From contig NZ_PDCM01000001.1 of assembly GCF_008634025.1 (NCBI RefSeq), positions 3,690,501-3,754,500 of the forward strand: a DNA stretch of 64,000 nt, read 5' to 3'. Below are positions 29,947 to 38,377 of this stretch, piece by piece. The stretch's first letter is position 1. Every line of letters starts with the position of its first letter. This DNA comes from Streptomyces albofaciens JCM 4342. GTDB lineage: Bacteria > Actinomycetota > Actinomycetes > Streptomycetales > Streptomycetaceae. The notes below the pieces were generated by a model. It searched no databases, had not been told where the DNA came from, and was given only the letters and a program-made list of their open reading frames with translations. The translations under genes and the position numbers were made by a program.

Positions 29947-30022
29947 GGGGAGGCCGACCGCACCCGGGGAGGCCGACCGCACCCGGGGAGGCCGATCGTG
30001 CCCGAAGAGGCCGATCGTGTCC
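29947..30022. repeat. 19-bp tandem repeat A, four copies
   Basis: Units of GGGGAGGCCGACCGCACCC: two identical copies, then two diverged copies (GATCGTGCCC and GAAGAGGCCGATCGTGTCC variants), and a partial fifth copy. The array lies in the ~350-base non-coding stretch between the secreted-protein gene and the leftward paiB-like gene. Confidence 0.85.
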
Positions 30023-30110
30023 TGAGAGGCCGTGCTGTCTGCCCCCTCAGGATCCTTACGGCCCCTGCGGCACTGCGGCACCTTGCCTCCCTGATGACGC
30101 TTTAGCTCCC

Positions 30111-30186
30111 CTCCTGACGCCTTACCTCCCTCGTGACGCCTTACCTCCCTCGTGATGCCTCACGTCCCTCGTGACGCCTCACGTCC
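30111..30186. repeat. 19-bp tandem repeat B, four copies
   Basis: Units of CTCGTGACGCCTTACCTCC (two with CCTCACGTCC endings) fill 30111-30186, with a degenerate 20-base copy in front (30091-30110). The period equals array A, 90 bp away, but the sequence is unrelated. The array ends 18 bases from the stop codon of the paiB-like gene. Confidence 0.85.
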
Positions 30187-30203
30187 CCCGGCGCCGCCCG
30201 CCC

Positions 30204-30845
30204 TCAACCCCGCCGAGCCCCCATCCGCCGCTGCTGATGGGCGCGCGCCTGGGCGTCGCGGGGCGCGTCCCGCTCGGCCAGGCGGGCCGAGATCCGCTGC
30301 TGCACGGCCTCGGTCCGCTTGCCCGCGTACTTGAACTTGGCGCGTACGTCCGCCACTTCGAGCCGGAGCCCCCGGATGCCGGGCAGTTGACGTCCGTAAG
30401 GCGGGCCGTCCGCGGTGACCGGCGCCGAGCCGCCCTCGGGCTGGAAATGGCCTACCTGGCGCTCCAGCAGCGCGGCCTTCTCCTGCGGGTCGTCCACGAT
30501 GTGTGCCGTGCAGGTGAGTTGCACGGCGGCATAGAAGCTGGTGGGGACGCCGTGCTCGGGCGGGTCCTCCTCGGCGGCCTGCCAGGGCCCGGGTATGAAC
30601 ACGTAGTCGTCCACCACGCTCAGCAGCACCGTCGGGGCGGCCTCCAGGGCCGGCCATATCGGGTTGGGGCGGGCGAGGTGGGTGACGACTTCCCGGCGGG
30701 CCCGGTCGTAGGCGAAATGCAGGGGCTGGACGAGGGGCGCGGCGCCCGGCGGCCCGTTGACGGCGAGCTGGCCGAAGTCGTGGCCGGCCAGCCAGTCCTG
30801 CCACTCGGCGTCGTCGGTGGGGGCGTCCCACGGGTGGATCAGCAT
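30204..30845 (-). CDS. PaiB-like FMN-binding protein
   Basis: 213 aa; ATG at 30845 behind GAAGGAGGA. It starts MLIHPWDAPTDDAEWQDWL and continues with APLVQPLHFAYDRARREVV, ARPNPIWPALEAAPTVLLSV and YVFIPGPWQ, matching the PaiB family (FMN-binding split-barrel, annotated as negative transcriptional regulator in Bacillus protease control). The C-terminus has GIRGLRLEVADVRAKFKYAG, also typical. It follows the PPOX-class gene by 11 bases, so both flavoproteins are one operon, divergent from MocR. Confidence 0.87.
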   Translation of the reverse strand: MLIHPWDAPTDDAEWQDWLAGHDFGQLAVNGPPGAAPLVQPLHFAYDRARREVVTHLARPNPIWPALEAAPTVLLSVVDDYVFIPGPWQAAEEDPPEHGVPTSFYAAVQLTCTAHIVDDPQEKAALLERQVGHFQPEGGSAPVTADGPPYGRQLPGIRGLRLEVADVRAKFKYAGKRTEAVQQRISARLAERDAPRDAQARAHQQRRMGARRG

Positions 30846-30856
30846 GCGGTCCTCCT

Positions 30857-31528
30857 TCAGCGCGCGGAGAGGTAGGCGGGTTCGGCGATGGCGGGGTCCA
30901 GGGAATCGGCCGGGACCGGGGCTCCGTACGCGGGGGAGACGGGCAGGACGCCGCTCCAGTAGGGGAGGGCTTCGTCCTCGGGCTCGTCGTTCGGGCCGCC
31001 GGTACGGACCTTGGCGGAGACCTCCTCCAGGTCGAGGCGTATGACGGCGGTGGCGGCCAGTTCCTTGGCGTTCGCGGGCCGGGAGTCGGCGGCGCGGCCC
31101 GGCAGGACGTGGTCGACCAGGGCGTCGAGCGCAGCGGTCTTCTCGTCCGGGTCGGTGACCTGGTAAGCGGTGCCGTGGACGACGACGCTGCGGTAGTTGA
31201 CCGAGTGGTGGAAGGCGGACTTGGCCAGGACCAGGCCGTCGACGTGGGTGACCGCGACGCATACGGGCAGCCCCGGGCCGGCCGGCTCCCCGGCCCTCCG
31301 CAGGGGGCGCGAACCGGTCGAACCGTGCAGGTAGAGGCGGTTGCCGACGCGGCCGTACAGCGTGGGCAGGACGACCGGGGCGCCGTCGCGGACGAATCCG
31401 AGGTGGCAGACGTATCCCGCGTCGAGGATCGCGTGCACGGTCGCGTGGTCGTAGGCGGCACGCTCGCGGGCGCGGGTCGGCACGGTGCGCTCCGTCCGGG
31501 CGAAGGACGGATCCTGGGCCTGGGGCAT
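30857..31528 (-). CDS. Pyridoxamine 5'-phosphate oxidase class (NimA-like) flavin-binding protein
   Basis: 223 aa from ATG at 31528, preceded by GGAG; an ATG four codons earlier is possible. Motifs: HAILDAGYVCHLGFVRDGAP, VVLPTLYGRVGNRLYLHGST and HHSVNYRSVVVHGTA, typical of the Pyridox_ox_2 split-barrel group with FMN, F420 or haem. The position opposite a MocR regulator is the common arrangement in Streptomyces and suggests regulation by PLP or a related amine. Exact reaction is unknown; family members include nitroimidazole reductase. Confidence 0.87.
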   Translation of the reverse strand: MPQAQDPSFARTERTVPTRARERAAYDHATVHAILDAGYVCHLGFVRDGAPVVLPTLYGRVGNRLYLHGSTGSRPLRRAGEPAGPGLPVCVAVTHVDGLVLAKSAFHHSVNYRSVVVHGTAYQVTDPDEKTAALDALVDHVLPGRAADSRPANAKELAATAVIRLDLEEVSAKVRTGGPNDEPEDEALPYWSGVLPVSPAYGAPVPADSLDPAIAEPAYLSAR

Positions 31529-31544
31529 TGCGAACTCCATTGCA

Positions 31545-31570
31545 CTAGTACATAATGAGTTTTGTGCTAG
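31545..31570. promoter_or_regulatory. Divergent PPOX/MocR control region with repeated CTAG elements
   Basis: Only 26 bases separate the divergent starts. On the minus strand CTAGCACAA and CTAGTGCAA recur as direct repeats with 22 bp between CTAG cores (31545 and 31567). MocR proteins bind direct repeats in such shared promoters, so these are candidate operators, partly inside the mocR frame. Confidence 0.45.
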
Positions 31571-32895
31571 GAGAGTATCGGATCGAAGGGCGGCGCGCAT
31601 CGGAGATTGCCGCCAGCGTCGAGCGAGCCATCGGTGCGGGCGAGCTCCAACCGGGCGAAGTCCTGCCCCCGATGCGGCAGTTGGCCGTCTATCTGGAGGT
31701 CAATCCGAATACGGTGGCGTCCGCGTACCGGACGCTGCGGGACCGTGGTGTGATCGAAACGGCCGGCCGCCGGGGGAGCCGGGTGCGCCCGCGTCCGGCG
31801 AGCACACCCAGGGAAGCCGCGCTGGGGCCCGTGCCGCCCGGCGTGCGCGACGCGTCGGACGGCAATCCCGACCCGGCCTTGCTGCCCGCCCTCGGGCAGG
31901 CGCTGGCCGCGGCCGCCGCCCGCAGCGCGCGGCACCCCACGCTGTACGGCGCCCCCACGGTCGGCACGGAGCTGGAGCGGATGGCTCGCGCCGCCTTCGA
32001 GGCCGACGGGGTGCCGAGCGGCGCCATAGCCGTCACCTCGGGGGCGCTGGACGCGGTGGAGCGCGTGCTCGGCGCGCATCTCCGCCCCGGCGACGCGGTC
32101 GCCGTCGAGGACCCGGGCTGGGGGAGCCTGCTGGACCTCATCCCCGGGCTCGGCCTGCGGGTCGTGCCGGTCGCGGTGGACGACGACGGCCCGCTGCCCG
32201 AGCAGGTGAGCCGTGCGGTGCGGGAGGGCGCGCGGGCGCTGGTCGTCACGGACCGGGCGCAGAACCCGACCGGCGCGGTGCTCGGCGCCGGGCGCTCCCA
32301 GGAGCTGCGGGAGGTCCTGGCGGACCACCGGGACGTGCTGCTCATCGAGGACGACCACGGCCACGACATCGTCGACCTCCCGCTGCACCCGCTCGCCGGT
32401 GCCACCGACCACTGGGCGCTGGTCCGCTCCACGGCCAAGGCGTACGGCCCCGACCTGCGGCTCGCCGTGCTCACCGGCGATGCCGTGACCGTGGACCGGG
32501 TGCGCGGGCGCCAGCGGCTCGGGCCGGGCTGGGTGAGCCATCTGCTCCAGGACGCGGTGGTGCACCTGTGGCGCACGGGAGCGGTGGACCCGAAAGCGGT
32601 CGCCGACGCCTACGGCAGGCGCCGGGACGCCCTGATGGACGCTCTGGCGGCGCGCGGCGTCCGGGCCCGCGGGCGCAGCGGGATGAACGTATGGATCCCG
32701 GTCCCCGACGAAACCGGCGCGGTCGCCCGGCTGCTGCACGCGGGCTGGGCCGTCGCGCCCGGCGCCCGTTTCCGCCTGCACTCACCGCCCGGCATACGCG
32801 TCACCATCGCCGGCCTCGCGGAGCACGAGCTGCCGGCACTGGCCGACGCGATCGCGACCGCCGTCGCACCGAAGGAGGCACGCCGGTACGACTGA
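31555..32895 (+). CDS. MocR-family regulator (GntR winged helix + aminotransferase-like domain)
   Basis: 446 aa; ATG at 31555 without a ribosome-binding site (GTG at 31564 is an alternative). Residues ~10-80 are a GntR helix-turn-helix (LQPGEVLPPMRQLAVYLEVN, PNTVASAYRTLRDRGVIETA). Residues ~110-440 resemble fold-type I aminotransferases: DRAQNPTGAVLG, LLIEDDHGHDIVD, and VRSTAKAYGPDLRLAVL, where the lysine of STAKAYG would bind PLP. It most likely senses PLP or a PLP adduct and controls the divergent flavoprotein operon. Confidence 0.9.
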   Translation: MSFVLGEYRIEGRRASEIAASVERAIGAGELQPGEVLPPMRQLAVYLEVNPNTVASAYRTLRDRGVIETAGRRGSRVRPRPASTPREAALGPVPPGVRDASDGNPDPALLPALGQALAAAAARSARHPTLYGAPTVGTELERMARAAFEADGVPSGAIAVTSGALDAVERVLGAHLRPGDAVAVEDPGWGSLLDLIPGLGLRVVPVAVDDDGPLPEQVSRAVREGARALVVTDRAQNPTGAVLGAGRSQELREVLADHRDVLLIEDDHGHDIVDLPLHPLAGATDHWALVRSTAKAYGPDLRLAVLTGDAVTVDRVRGRQRLGPGWVSHLLQDAVVHLWRTGAVDPKAVADAYGRRRDALMDALAARGVRARGRSGMNVWIPVPDETGAVARLLHAGWAVAPGARFRLHSPPGIRVTIAGLAEHELPALADAIATAVAPKEARRYD

Positions 32896-33044
32896 CGCGC
32901 AGGGAGACGTCGGGTACGGCCGTGCGGCGACCACGTCACAGGGCCGACCGCGGCAGGGGAGCTGCCAAGGGGTGAGGGCCAGGAACGGCGATGAGGGCAA
33001 CGGCCGGAAACGGGCACGAGGGCCACGGCCAGGAACGGCCATGA

Positions 33045-33104
33045 GTGAACGGCCACGAGGTGAACGGCCATGGGGTGAACGGCCACGAGGTGAACGGCCA
33101 CGAG
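33045..33104. repeat. 15-bp tandem repeat, four copies
   Basis: GTGAACGGCCACGAG occurs four times in a row (33045-33104; one copy has CATGGG). Weaker copies of the core AACGGCC extend left to ~32980. The array ends ~30 bases before the GNAT start. Confidence 0.85.
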
Positions 33105-33135
33105 GGGGAACGATGCCGGTGATTACGATCGCACG

Positions 33136-33699
33136 ATGTCTGATCAGAGCTTTCTCGTCCATGGTCCTCGGGTGGCTGTCCGGCGTGTCTCCTTCCAGGA
33201 CCGGAAGGAGATCGCAGCCCTCGACCAGGAGAGCGCCGCGCTGCACCGCCCGTGGATCCCCGCCAGGGAGACCACACCGGACGCCTTCCGCGAGTACGTC
33301 GCCAAGTTCGACCGGCCCGCCCACAAAGGCTTCGTGGTCTGTCTGCGGGCCGGTGGCGCGATCGTCGGCGGCGTCAATATCAACAACATCGTGCGGGGCG
33401 GCATCCAGAGCGGCGCTCTCGGCTACGTCGCCTACGCGTCCACCACCGGGCACGGCTATATGACCGAAGGGCTGCGCCTCGTCGTCGCGTACGCCTTCAC
33501 CGCGCTGGGGCTGCACCGGCTGGAGGCCAACATCCAGCCCGGCAACACCGCGTCCATCAGGCTCGTCGAACGGCTCGGCTTCCGGCGCGAGGGCTACTCC
33601 CCGCGCTTCCAGTACATCGACGGCGCCTGGCGCGACCACGAACGGTGGGCGATCACGGCCGAGGCGGCCGGTCACGCCGCCGCGGACGGCTCTGCGTAA
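33136..33699 (+). CDS. GNAT acetyltransferase, RimJ/RimL type
   Basis: 187 aa. TACGAT (33124-33129) stands six bases before the ATG and there is no Shine-Dalgarno, so it is probably leaderless. The fold reads VRRVSFQDRKEIAALDQESA at the N-terminus, GYVAYASTTGHGYMTEGLRL (acetyl-CoA loop) and LHRLEANIQPGNTASIRLVE, then LGFRREGYSPRFQYIDGAW: the RimJ/RimL N-acetyltransferase pattern that modifies ribosomal protein N-termini or small amines. The last 47 bases overlap the convergent EamA gene. Confidence 0.92.
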   Translation: MSDQSFLVHGPRVAVRRVSFQDRKEIAALDQESAALHRPWIPARETTPDAFREYVAKFDRPAHKGFVVCLRAGGAIVGGVNINNIVRGGIQSGALGYVAYASTTGHGYMTEGLRLVVAYAFTALGLHRLEANIQPGNTASIRLVERLGFRREGYSPRFQYIDGAWRDHERWAITAEAAGHAAADGSA

Positions 33700-34681
33700 G
33701 GGCCGCGCCCGCCAGGACGATCAACGCGCCGACGGGGGTGTTCCAGCTGAGCGATTCGCCGAGCAGCGCGACGCCCGCCGCGGTGGCGATCACGGGCACG
33801 AAGTAGGTGACCATCTGGGCGGTGGTGGGGCCCACCTCCGCCACCAGACCGTACTGCAACAGGAACGCGAATCCGGTGCCCAGGGCGCCGAGCGCGACCA
33901 CCGCCAGCAGGGGGACGACGGGGAAGGCGGCCGGAACGGAGGTGAAGAGCGCGGTCACCACGCCGACCTGGGCGGTGGCGAGGAGCATCTGGGTGCCGGA
34001 GAGGGCGACGTTGGAGTCCTTCGCGCCGGCGAGCGTACGCCGGACGTAGATCCAGCCGACCGGGTAACTCAGCGACGCGCCCAGGGCCATCGCCGTACCC
34101 GTCGGATCCGTGCCGGAGAAGCCCTGCCAGGCGCCGAGCACGGTCAGTACGCCGAGGAAGCCGAGCCCGAGACCCGCGACGCGGCGGCGGGTGGGCCGGT
34201 CCTCGGAGAGGGCGACCAGCGACAGCGCCATGCCCCACAGCGGGGAACTGGCGTTGCAGATGCCGGCCAGCGTGGAGGGGATGGTCAGCTCGGCATAGGC
34301 GAACAGGGAGAACGGCAGGGCGTTCAGGAAGAACGCGGCGACCGCGAGATGGCCCCAGGTGCGCGCGGAGCGGGGCAGCCGCTCACGCTTGGCCACCAGG
34401 ACGGCGACGAGCACCACCGAGCCGAACACGACCCGTCCGAAGGTGACTTGCAGCGGCGCGTACCCCTGGGTGCCGACCTTGATGAAGAGGAAGCTGAAGC
34501 CCCAGACGAGGCAGAGGATGCCGAACCGCAGCCGCCAGTCGAGGGCGCGACGCCGGGTGCCCGGCGGTGCCGGGGACGGCGGCGTGGTGGAAGGCGCGGC
34601 GGCTCCGGGGGCAACGGGAGCCGCATCAGCTCCGGGAGCGGCGGGGGCCGCGTGGGTCGAGGAAGGGGCGGTGGTGCTCAT
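33653..34681 (-). CDS. EamA/DMT family transporter
   Basis: 342 aa from ATG at 34681. An Ala/Pro-rich N-terminal ~45 residues are followed by ten membrane segments in two EamA domains; characteristic pieces are LCLVWGFSFLFIKVGTQGYA, AYAELTIPSTLAGICNASSP and VGPTTAQMVTYFVPVIATAA. Likely a metabolite or amino-acid exporter; substrate unknown. A LysR-type gene is divergent 75 bases away, the usual arrangement for ligand-induced export. Its 3' end overlaps the GNAT gene by 47 bases on the opposite strand. Confidence 0.9.
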   Translation of the reverse strand: MSTTAPSSTHAAPAAPGADAAPVAPGAAAPSTTPPSPAPPGTRRRALDWRLRFGILCLVWGFSFLFIKVGTQGYAPLQVTFGRVVFGSVVLVAVLVAKRERLPRSARTWGHLAVAAFFLNALPFSLFAYAELTIPSTLAGICNASSPLWGMALSLVALSEDRPTRRRVAGLGLGFLGVLTVLGAWQGFSGTDPTGTAMALGASLSYPVGWIYVRRTLAGAKDSNVALSGTQMLLATAQVGVVTALFTSVPAAFPVVPLLAVVALGALGTGFAFLLQYGLVAEVGPTTAQMVTYFVPVIATAAGVALLGESLSWNTPVGALIVLAGAALTQSRPRRRDRPPRP

Positions 34682-34755
34682 GGCCCCTACGATGCGGTGC
34701 GCCATTTCGTAGCACAAGCGAGATTTTATGGGAGGCACCACTTAGCATTGCTTAC

Positions 34756-35664
34756 ATGTTGAACCTCGATCGTCTGCGCACCCTGAGCGCGGTGGCCCGG
34801 CACGGCTCGGTGAGCGCGGCGGCGGAAGGACTGCACGTCACCACCTCCGCGGTGTCCCAGCAGCTGGCCAAGCTGGAGCGTGAGACCGGCCAGCAGCTGC
34901 TGGCCAAGAACGGGCGCGGCGTGCGGCTGACCGATGCGGGCCGGCTGCTGGCCGACCACGCCGCCCGCATCCTCTCGCAGGTCGAGCTGGCCCAGGCCGA
35001 CCTGGAGGCGCACCGCGGGCAGGCCGTCGGCGAGCTGCGGCTCGGCGCCTTCCCCACCGCGGCGCGCGGTCTGTTCCCCGGAGCGCTGGCCCGGCTCCGC
35101 GTCGAGCACCCGCAACTCCGGCCGAAGCTGCGGGAGATGGAGCCGGACGCCTCGGTGCGCAGTGTGGTGCGCGGTGACATCGACCTGGGCGTCGTCCTGG
35201 ACTGGCACAACCGGCCGCTCTCGCTCCCCGAGGGCCTGGCGAAGGCGCCGATCCTGGACGACCCGGCCGACGTGGCCATGCCGGCCGGCCATCCCCTGGC
35301 GCGGCGCCGCTCGGTCGTCCTGGAGGACTTCGCCGACGACGAGTGGGTCTCCTGGCCGCAGGGCGAGTTCTGCCACGACTGGCTGATGTTCACCCTGCGC
35401 GGCCAGGGCATCGAGCCGCGCATCTCACACATGGTCGAGGAGCACCACACACAACTCGCGCTGATCGAGGCCGGGTTGGGCGTCGCGGTGGCGCCCCGGC
35501 TGGGGCGCGGTCCGGTGCCCGCCGGGGTGAGCGTGGTGCCCGTACGGCACACGATGCGGCGGCACGTCTACGCCATCTGGCGCACCGACGCCGACCGCCG
35601 GCCGTCCATCCGCGCCGCGGTCAGCGCGCTGCGCGAGGCCGGCAAGGAGGTCGAGGGGCGCTGA
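34756..35664 (+). CDS. LysR-family transcriptional regulator
   Basis: 302 aa from ATG at 34756; TAGCAT (34743-34748) lies seven bases upstream and no Shine-Dalgarno is at proper distance, so a leaderless mRNA is likely. The DNA-binding domain is MLNLDRLRTLSAVARHGSVS, AAAEGLHVTTSAVSQQLAKL and LLAKNGRGVRLTDAGRLLA. The substrate-binding domain follows from ~residue 90 (VGELRLGAFPTAARGLFPGA). The divergent EamA exporter is the probable target. Confidence 0.92.
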   Translation: MLNLDRLRTLSAVARHGSVSAAAEGLHVTTSAVSQQLAKLERETGQQLLAKNGRGVRLTDAGRLLADHAARILSQVELAQADLEAHRGQAVGELRLGAFPTAARGLFPGALARLRVEHPQLRPKLREMEPDASVRSVVRGDIDLGVVLDWHNRPLSLPEGLAKAPILDDPADVAMPAGHPLARRRSVVLEDFADDEWVSWPQGEFCHDWLMFTLRGQGIEPRISHMVEEHHTQLALIEAGLGVAVAPRLGRGPVPAGVSVVPVRHTMRRHVYAIWRTDADRRPSIRAAVSALREAGKEVEGR

Positions 35665-35700
35665 GAAAATCAGGGGACCGGGCACTGCTCCGGTGGCACA

Positions 35701-36246
35701 ATGACGCGCATGGCTGAGCGGATCATCGAGGTAGTACCGTACGACCCGGCCTGGCCGGCGCAGGCGGCCGAGGCGATCGCGGACGTACGTGAGGCGCTGG
35801 CCGGGACCGTCACGGAGATCGAGCACATCGGCTCGACCGCCGTCCCCGGACTGGCCGCCAAGCCCATCATCGACCTGATGGCCGCGGCCGAGGACCTCGC
35901 CGCCGTCGAAGCCCGCGGGGAAGCCCTGTCCCGGCTCGGGTACCGGCGCGACCACAACGGCATGGCCGACCGCCTCCTGTACGTCCGCGGCGACGACCGC
36001 CGCCGGACGCATCACCTGCACGTGGTCACCCTGGAGAGCTGGCCCTCCCGCAACCAGCGCATCCTCCGCGACCACCTGCGCACCTATCCGGCGGACGCCG
36101 CGCGTTACGCCCGGCTCAAGCAGTCCCTCGCCGCCACCGGCGCATCGTCCGACGCCTACACGGAGGCCAAGACCGAACTGATCCAGGAACTGACCGACCG
36201 CGCCCGCGCGGAGCGGGGGCTGCCGTCGGTTCCGGTTTGGGAGTAG
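35701..36246 (+). CDS. GrpB family (UPF0157) nucleotidyltransferase-like protein
   Basis: 181 aa (ATG at 35701, or 35710). The GrpB block is complete: VVPYDPAWPAQAAEAIADVR, then EIEHIGSTAVPGLAAKPIID, whose GSTAVPG and D-L-M residues match the nucleotidyltransferase active site, and HHLHVV and RDHLRTYPADAARYARLKQ. Related proteins are fused to dephospho-CoA kinase in some bacteria, but the reaction is unknown. It follows the LysR gene by 36 bases and may be read from it. Confidence 0.9.
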   Translation: MTRMAERIIEVVPYDPAWPAQAAEAIADVREALAGTVTEIEHIGSTAVPGLAAKPIIDLMAAAEDLAAVEARGEALSRLGYRRDHNGMADRLLYVRGDDRRRTHHLHVVTLESWPSRNQRILRDHLRTYPADAARYARLKQSLAATGASSDAYTEAKTELIQELTDRARAERGLPSVPVWE

Positions 36247-36249
36247 GGA

Positions 36250-36440
36250 AGAGCGCGGCCCGGACGTCCGGAAGCGCCCCGTCCTGGACCGGGGAAGACC
36301 TGGACGGCCGCTACTTCCGGTGCTCCGACGGCCTGACCGTCCGGGATCTCCCGCACCCACTGCCGCCAGAATTCCGCGACGGCATCGAGGTCGTCCGGGA
36401 GGGCGGGGCGGATGGCGATGTTGTCCGCAGGGGCATTGCG
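36250..36440 (-). pseudogene. GNAT acetyltransferase N-terminal remnant
   Basis: In one minus-strand frame the DNA encodes NIAIRPALPDDLDAVAEFWR, an unmistakable start of a GNAT domain, but it has no start codon near it and the following residues (QWVREIPDGQAVGAPEV) do not continue the fold. It sits between the stop of GrpB and the stop of the carboxyltransferase gene, and appears to be a decayed fragment of about 60 codons. Confidence 0.5.
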
Positions 36441-36490
36441 GGGCAGCGGTGCGGCAAGAGAAGGGGAAAGGCGGGGAAGGGGAGCGCTGG

Positions 36491-38377
36491 TTAGTCGGCA
36501 GGGGCGGACGGGACGATGCCCTGGATGATGTCGAGGTCCAGCAGGTCCTGTGGGCGCAGGCGGAGTTGGTCGGCCGTGTCGCGCACCGCGTCCGCGTCGC
36601 GCTTGAGGATGGCGGCGGCGGATTCCGGCGCGATGACGGAGAAGTAGCTGTCCGGCGTCGCCCACAGCGCGCCCGGCGCGGCCAGGGCCAGCGCGCCGCC
36701 CGACCCGCCTTCCCCGATGAGCAGCGAGGTGACGGGCGTACGGACCGAGGCCAGCACGGCGAAGACGTCCGCGATGGCCGCGCCCGCGCCGGCGCGCTCG
36801 GCGTCCGGGCCGTTGTCCGCGCCCGGTGTGTCCACGAGCGTGAGCACCGGTATGCCGAGCCGGTCCGCCAACCGGATCAGCCGGGCGGCCGTACGGAATC
36901 CGGCGGGGCGCACGGCCGTACCGCACTGCGCGGCGAACGCGATCGTGCGGCCGTCGCGCCGGCCGAACCCGCAGCGTATGCCCGTATCGGTGCCGCCGCA
37001 GCGATCACCGATGATCTCCTCCCGCCAGTCGAAGTACGCGTCCAGATACGCCGCGGCGCGCGGTCGCCGCTCGTCGCGGGCCGCGCACACCGCCGCCCAG
37101 CCGGAGGCCGGGAGGCCGGACGACCCGAGGGCGTGCGGCGGTGGGGGAGGGGGCGGGAGCGCATCCACGGGCCCGGGAACCTCGGACGTCAACAGCCGCA
37201 GCCAGCGTCCGAGCCTCGCGCGCAAATGGTCCGGCGGGACGACGGCGTCGATCTGGCCCGCGGCCAGCTGGCCTTCGGCGCTGTACGCGTGCGGGTCGGC
37301 GTCCGCCGGGCGGACCCGTGAGCCGGCGAAGCCGATCTGCGCCCCGGGGAGCGCGAGGACGACATCGGCGCCCGCGCCCAGCGTCGCCCAGCCGCCGCCG
37401 GTCGTCGGGTCGCGGACCACGGCGATCTGCGGCAGGCCCGCGGCGCGGGTCCGTGCGGACTGGGCGGCCACGCGCTGGAGCTGGGTCAGTGCCCGCATGC
37501 CTTCCTGCATGCGGCTGCCGCCTGTGGCGATCAGCGATACGACGGGCAGGCGCAGTTCACGGGCGCGGGCGTAGGCGGCCACCAGCCGGTCTCCGGTGCG
37601 CCGGCCGAGGGAGCCGCCGAGAAAACCGAACTCGAAGGAGATCAGCACGGCCGCCATGCCGTCGATCCGGGCGATGCCGCTGATCACGGACTCGTGTTCG
37701 CCGGTACGGGCCCGGGCCCGCTGCCGCGCGGCGCCGTAGCCGTCCCAACCGAGCGGCCCGTCGTCGGTTTCCGGCGAGCTGTCGGGTCTGCTGGCAGGTG
37801 TTCTGTCAGGTGTTCTGTCAGGAGTTCTGTCGGATGCGCTGCCAGACGTGCTGTTTGGTGCGCGGCCTGATGTGCTGTCGGGCGGCGTGCCGGCCGTTGC
37901 CGCCCGGTCCTGGCCCGGACTCCCGTCGGCCGGTGTGGAGTCCTCGGTCTCCGGTGCCGGGAACTCGGTGAAGTCCTCCGCCACCACGGCCACCGCCTCG
38001 CGCGCCGACCAGCGCGGTGACGGCCCACGCGAGCCGTCTCCGGTTCTGCCCGAGCCGCCTCCGGTTCTGCCCGAGCCGCCTCCGGTTCTGCCCGAGCCGC
38101 TCCCGTTGGTTCCTCCCGAGCTGCCGCCGTTGGCCCCGTGCGAGCCATCCCCGTTGGTTCCGTACGGGCCGCCCGCACCGGATCCGCCCGAGCCGCCCGC
38201 ACCGGACCGGCCCGGGCCGTCTGCACCGGATCCGCCCGAGCCGCCCGCACCGGACCGGCCCGGGCCGCCTGCGCCGGATCCGCTCAAGTCGCCGGGCCCG
38301 CCCAGGTCGCCGGACCCGCTCGCATCGCCGGACCCGCCCGGGCCGTCCCACCCGCCCGGCGGTGAGTCCCTACGCAC
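36491..38377 (-). CDS. Acyl-CoA carboxyltransferase (fused alpha/beta) with low-complexity insertions
   Basis: 628 aa; GTG at 38377 overlaps the end of matB by eight bases. The carboxyltransferase core has both halves: VISGIARIDGMAAVLISFEF, GGSRMQEGMRALTQLQRVAA and PTTGGGWATLGAGADVVLAL, then GIPVLTLVDTPGADNGPDAE and LIGEGGSGGALALAAPGALW. The first ~105 residues are Gly/Ser-rich repeats and a second Thr/Ser/Pro-rich stretch (~145-205) separates the conserved AREAVAVVAEDFTEFPAPE from LGWDGYGAARQRA. Those two parts are normally adjacent, so the second stretch is an insertion. Coupled to matB, it may use or make malonyl-CoA; biotin partners are not nearby. Confidence 0.85.
   Translation of the reverse strand: MRRDSPPGGWDGPGGSGDASGSGDLGGPGDLSGSGAGGPGRSGAGGSGGSGADGPGRSGAGGSGGSGAGGPYGTNGDGSHGANGGSSGGTNGSGSGRTGGGSGRTGGGSGRTGDGSRGPSPRWSAREAVAVVAEDFTEFPAPETEDSTPADGSPGQDRAATAGTPPDSTSGRAPNSTSGSASDRTPDRTPDRTPASRPDSSPETDDGPLGWDGYGAARQRARARTGEHESVISGIARIDGMAAVLISFEFGFLGGSLGRRTGDRLVAAYARARELRLPVVSLIATGGSRMQEGMRALTQLQRVAAQSARTRAAGLPQIAVVRDPTTGGGWATLGAGADVVLALPGAQIGFAGSRVRPADADPHAYSAEGQLAAGQIDAVVPPDHLRARLGRWLRLLTSEVPGPVDALPPPPPPPHALGSSGLPASGWAAVCAARDERRPRAAAYLDAYFDWREEIIGDRCGGTDTGIRCGFGRRDGRTIAFAAQCGTAVRPAGFRTAARLIRLADRLGIPVLTLVDTPGADNGPDAERAGAGAAIADVFAVLASVRTPVTSLLIGEGGSGGALALAAPGALWATPDSYFSVIAPESAAAILKRDADAVRDTADQLRLRPQDLLDLDIIQGIVPSAPAD
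38034..38099. repeat. 21-bp tandem repeat in the carboxyltransferase gene
   Basis: Three near-identical units of CTCCGGTTCTGCCCGAGCCG+C. In the minus-strand frame they encode the heptapeptide SGRTGGG repeated, part of the Gly/Ser tail. Confidence 0.85.
38190..38285. repeat. 48-bp tandem repeat (2 x 24) in the carboxyltransferase gene
   Basis: Two 48-bp copies (38190-38237, 38238-38285) differ at few positions, each made of two 24-bp subunits around GAGCCGCCCGCACCGG. They encode octapeptide-type repeats such as GSGADGPG and RSGAGGSG. Confidence 0.85.
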
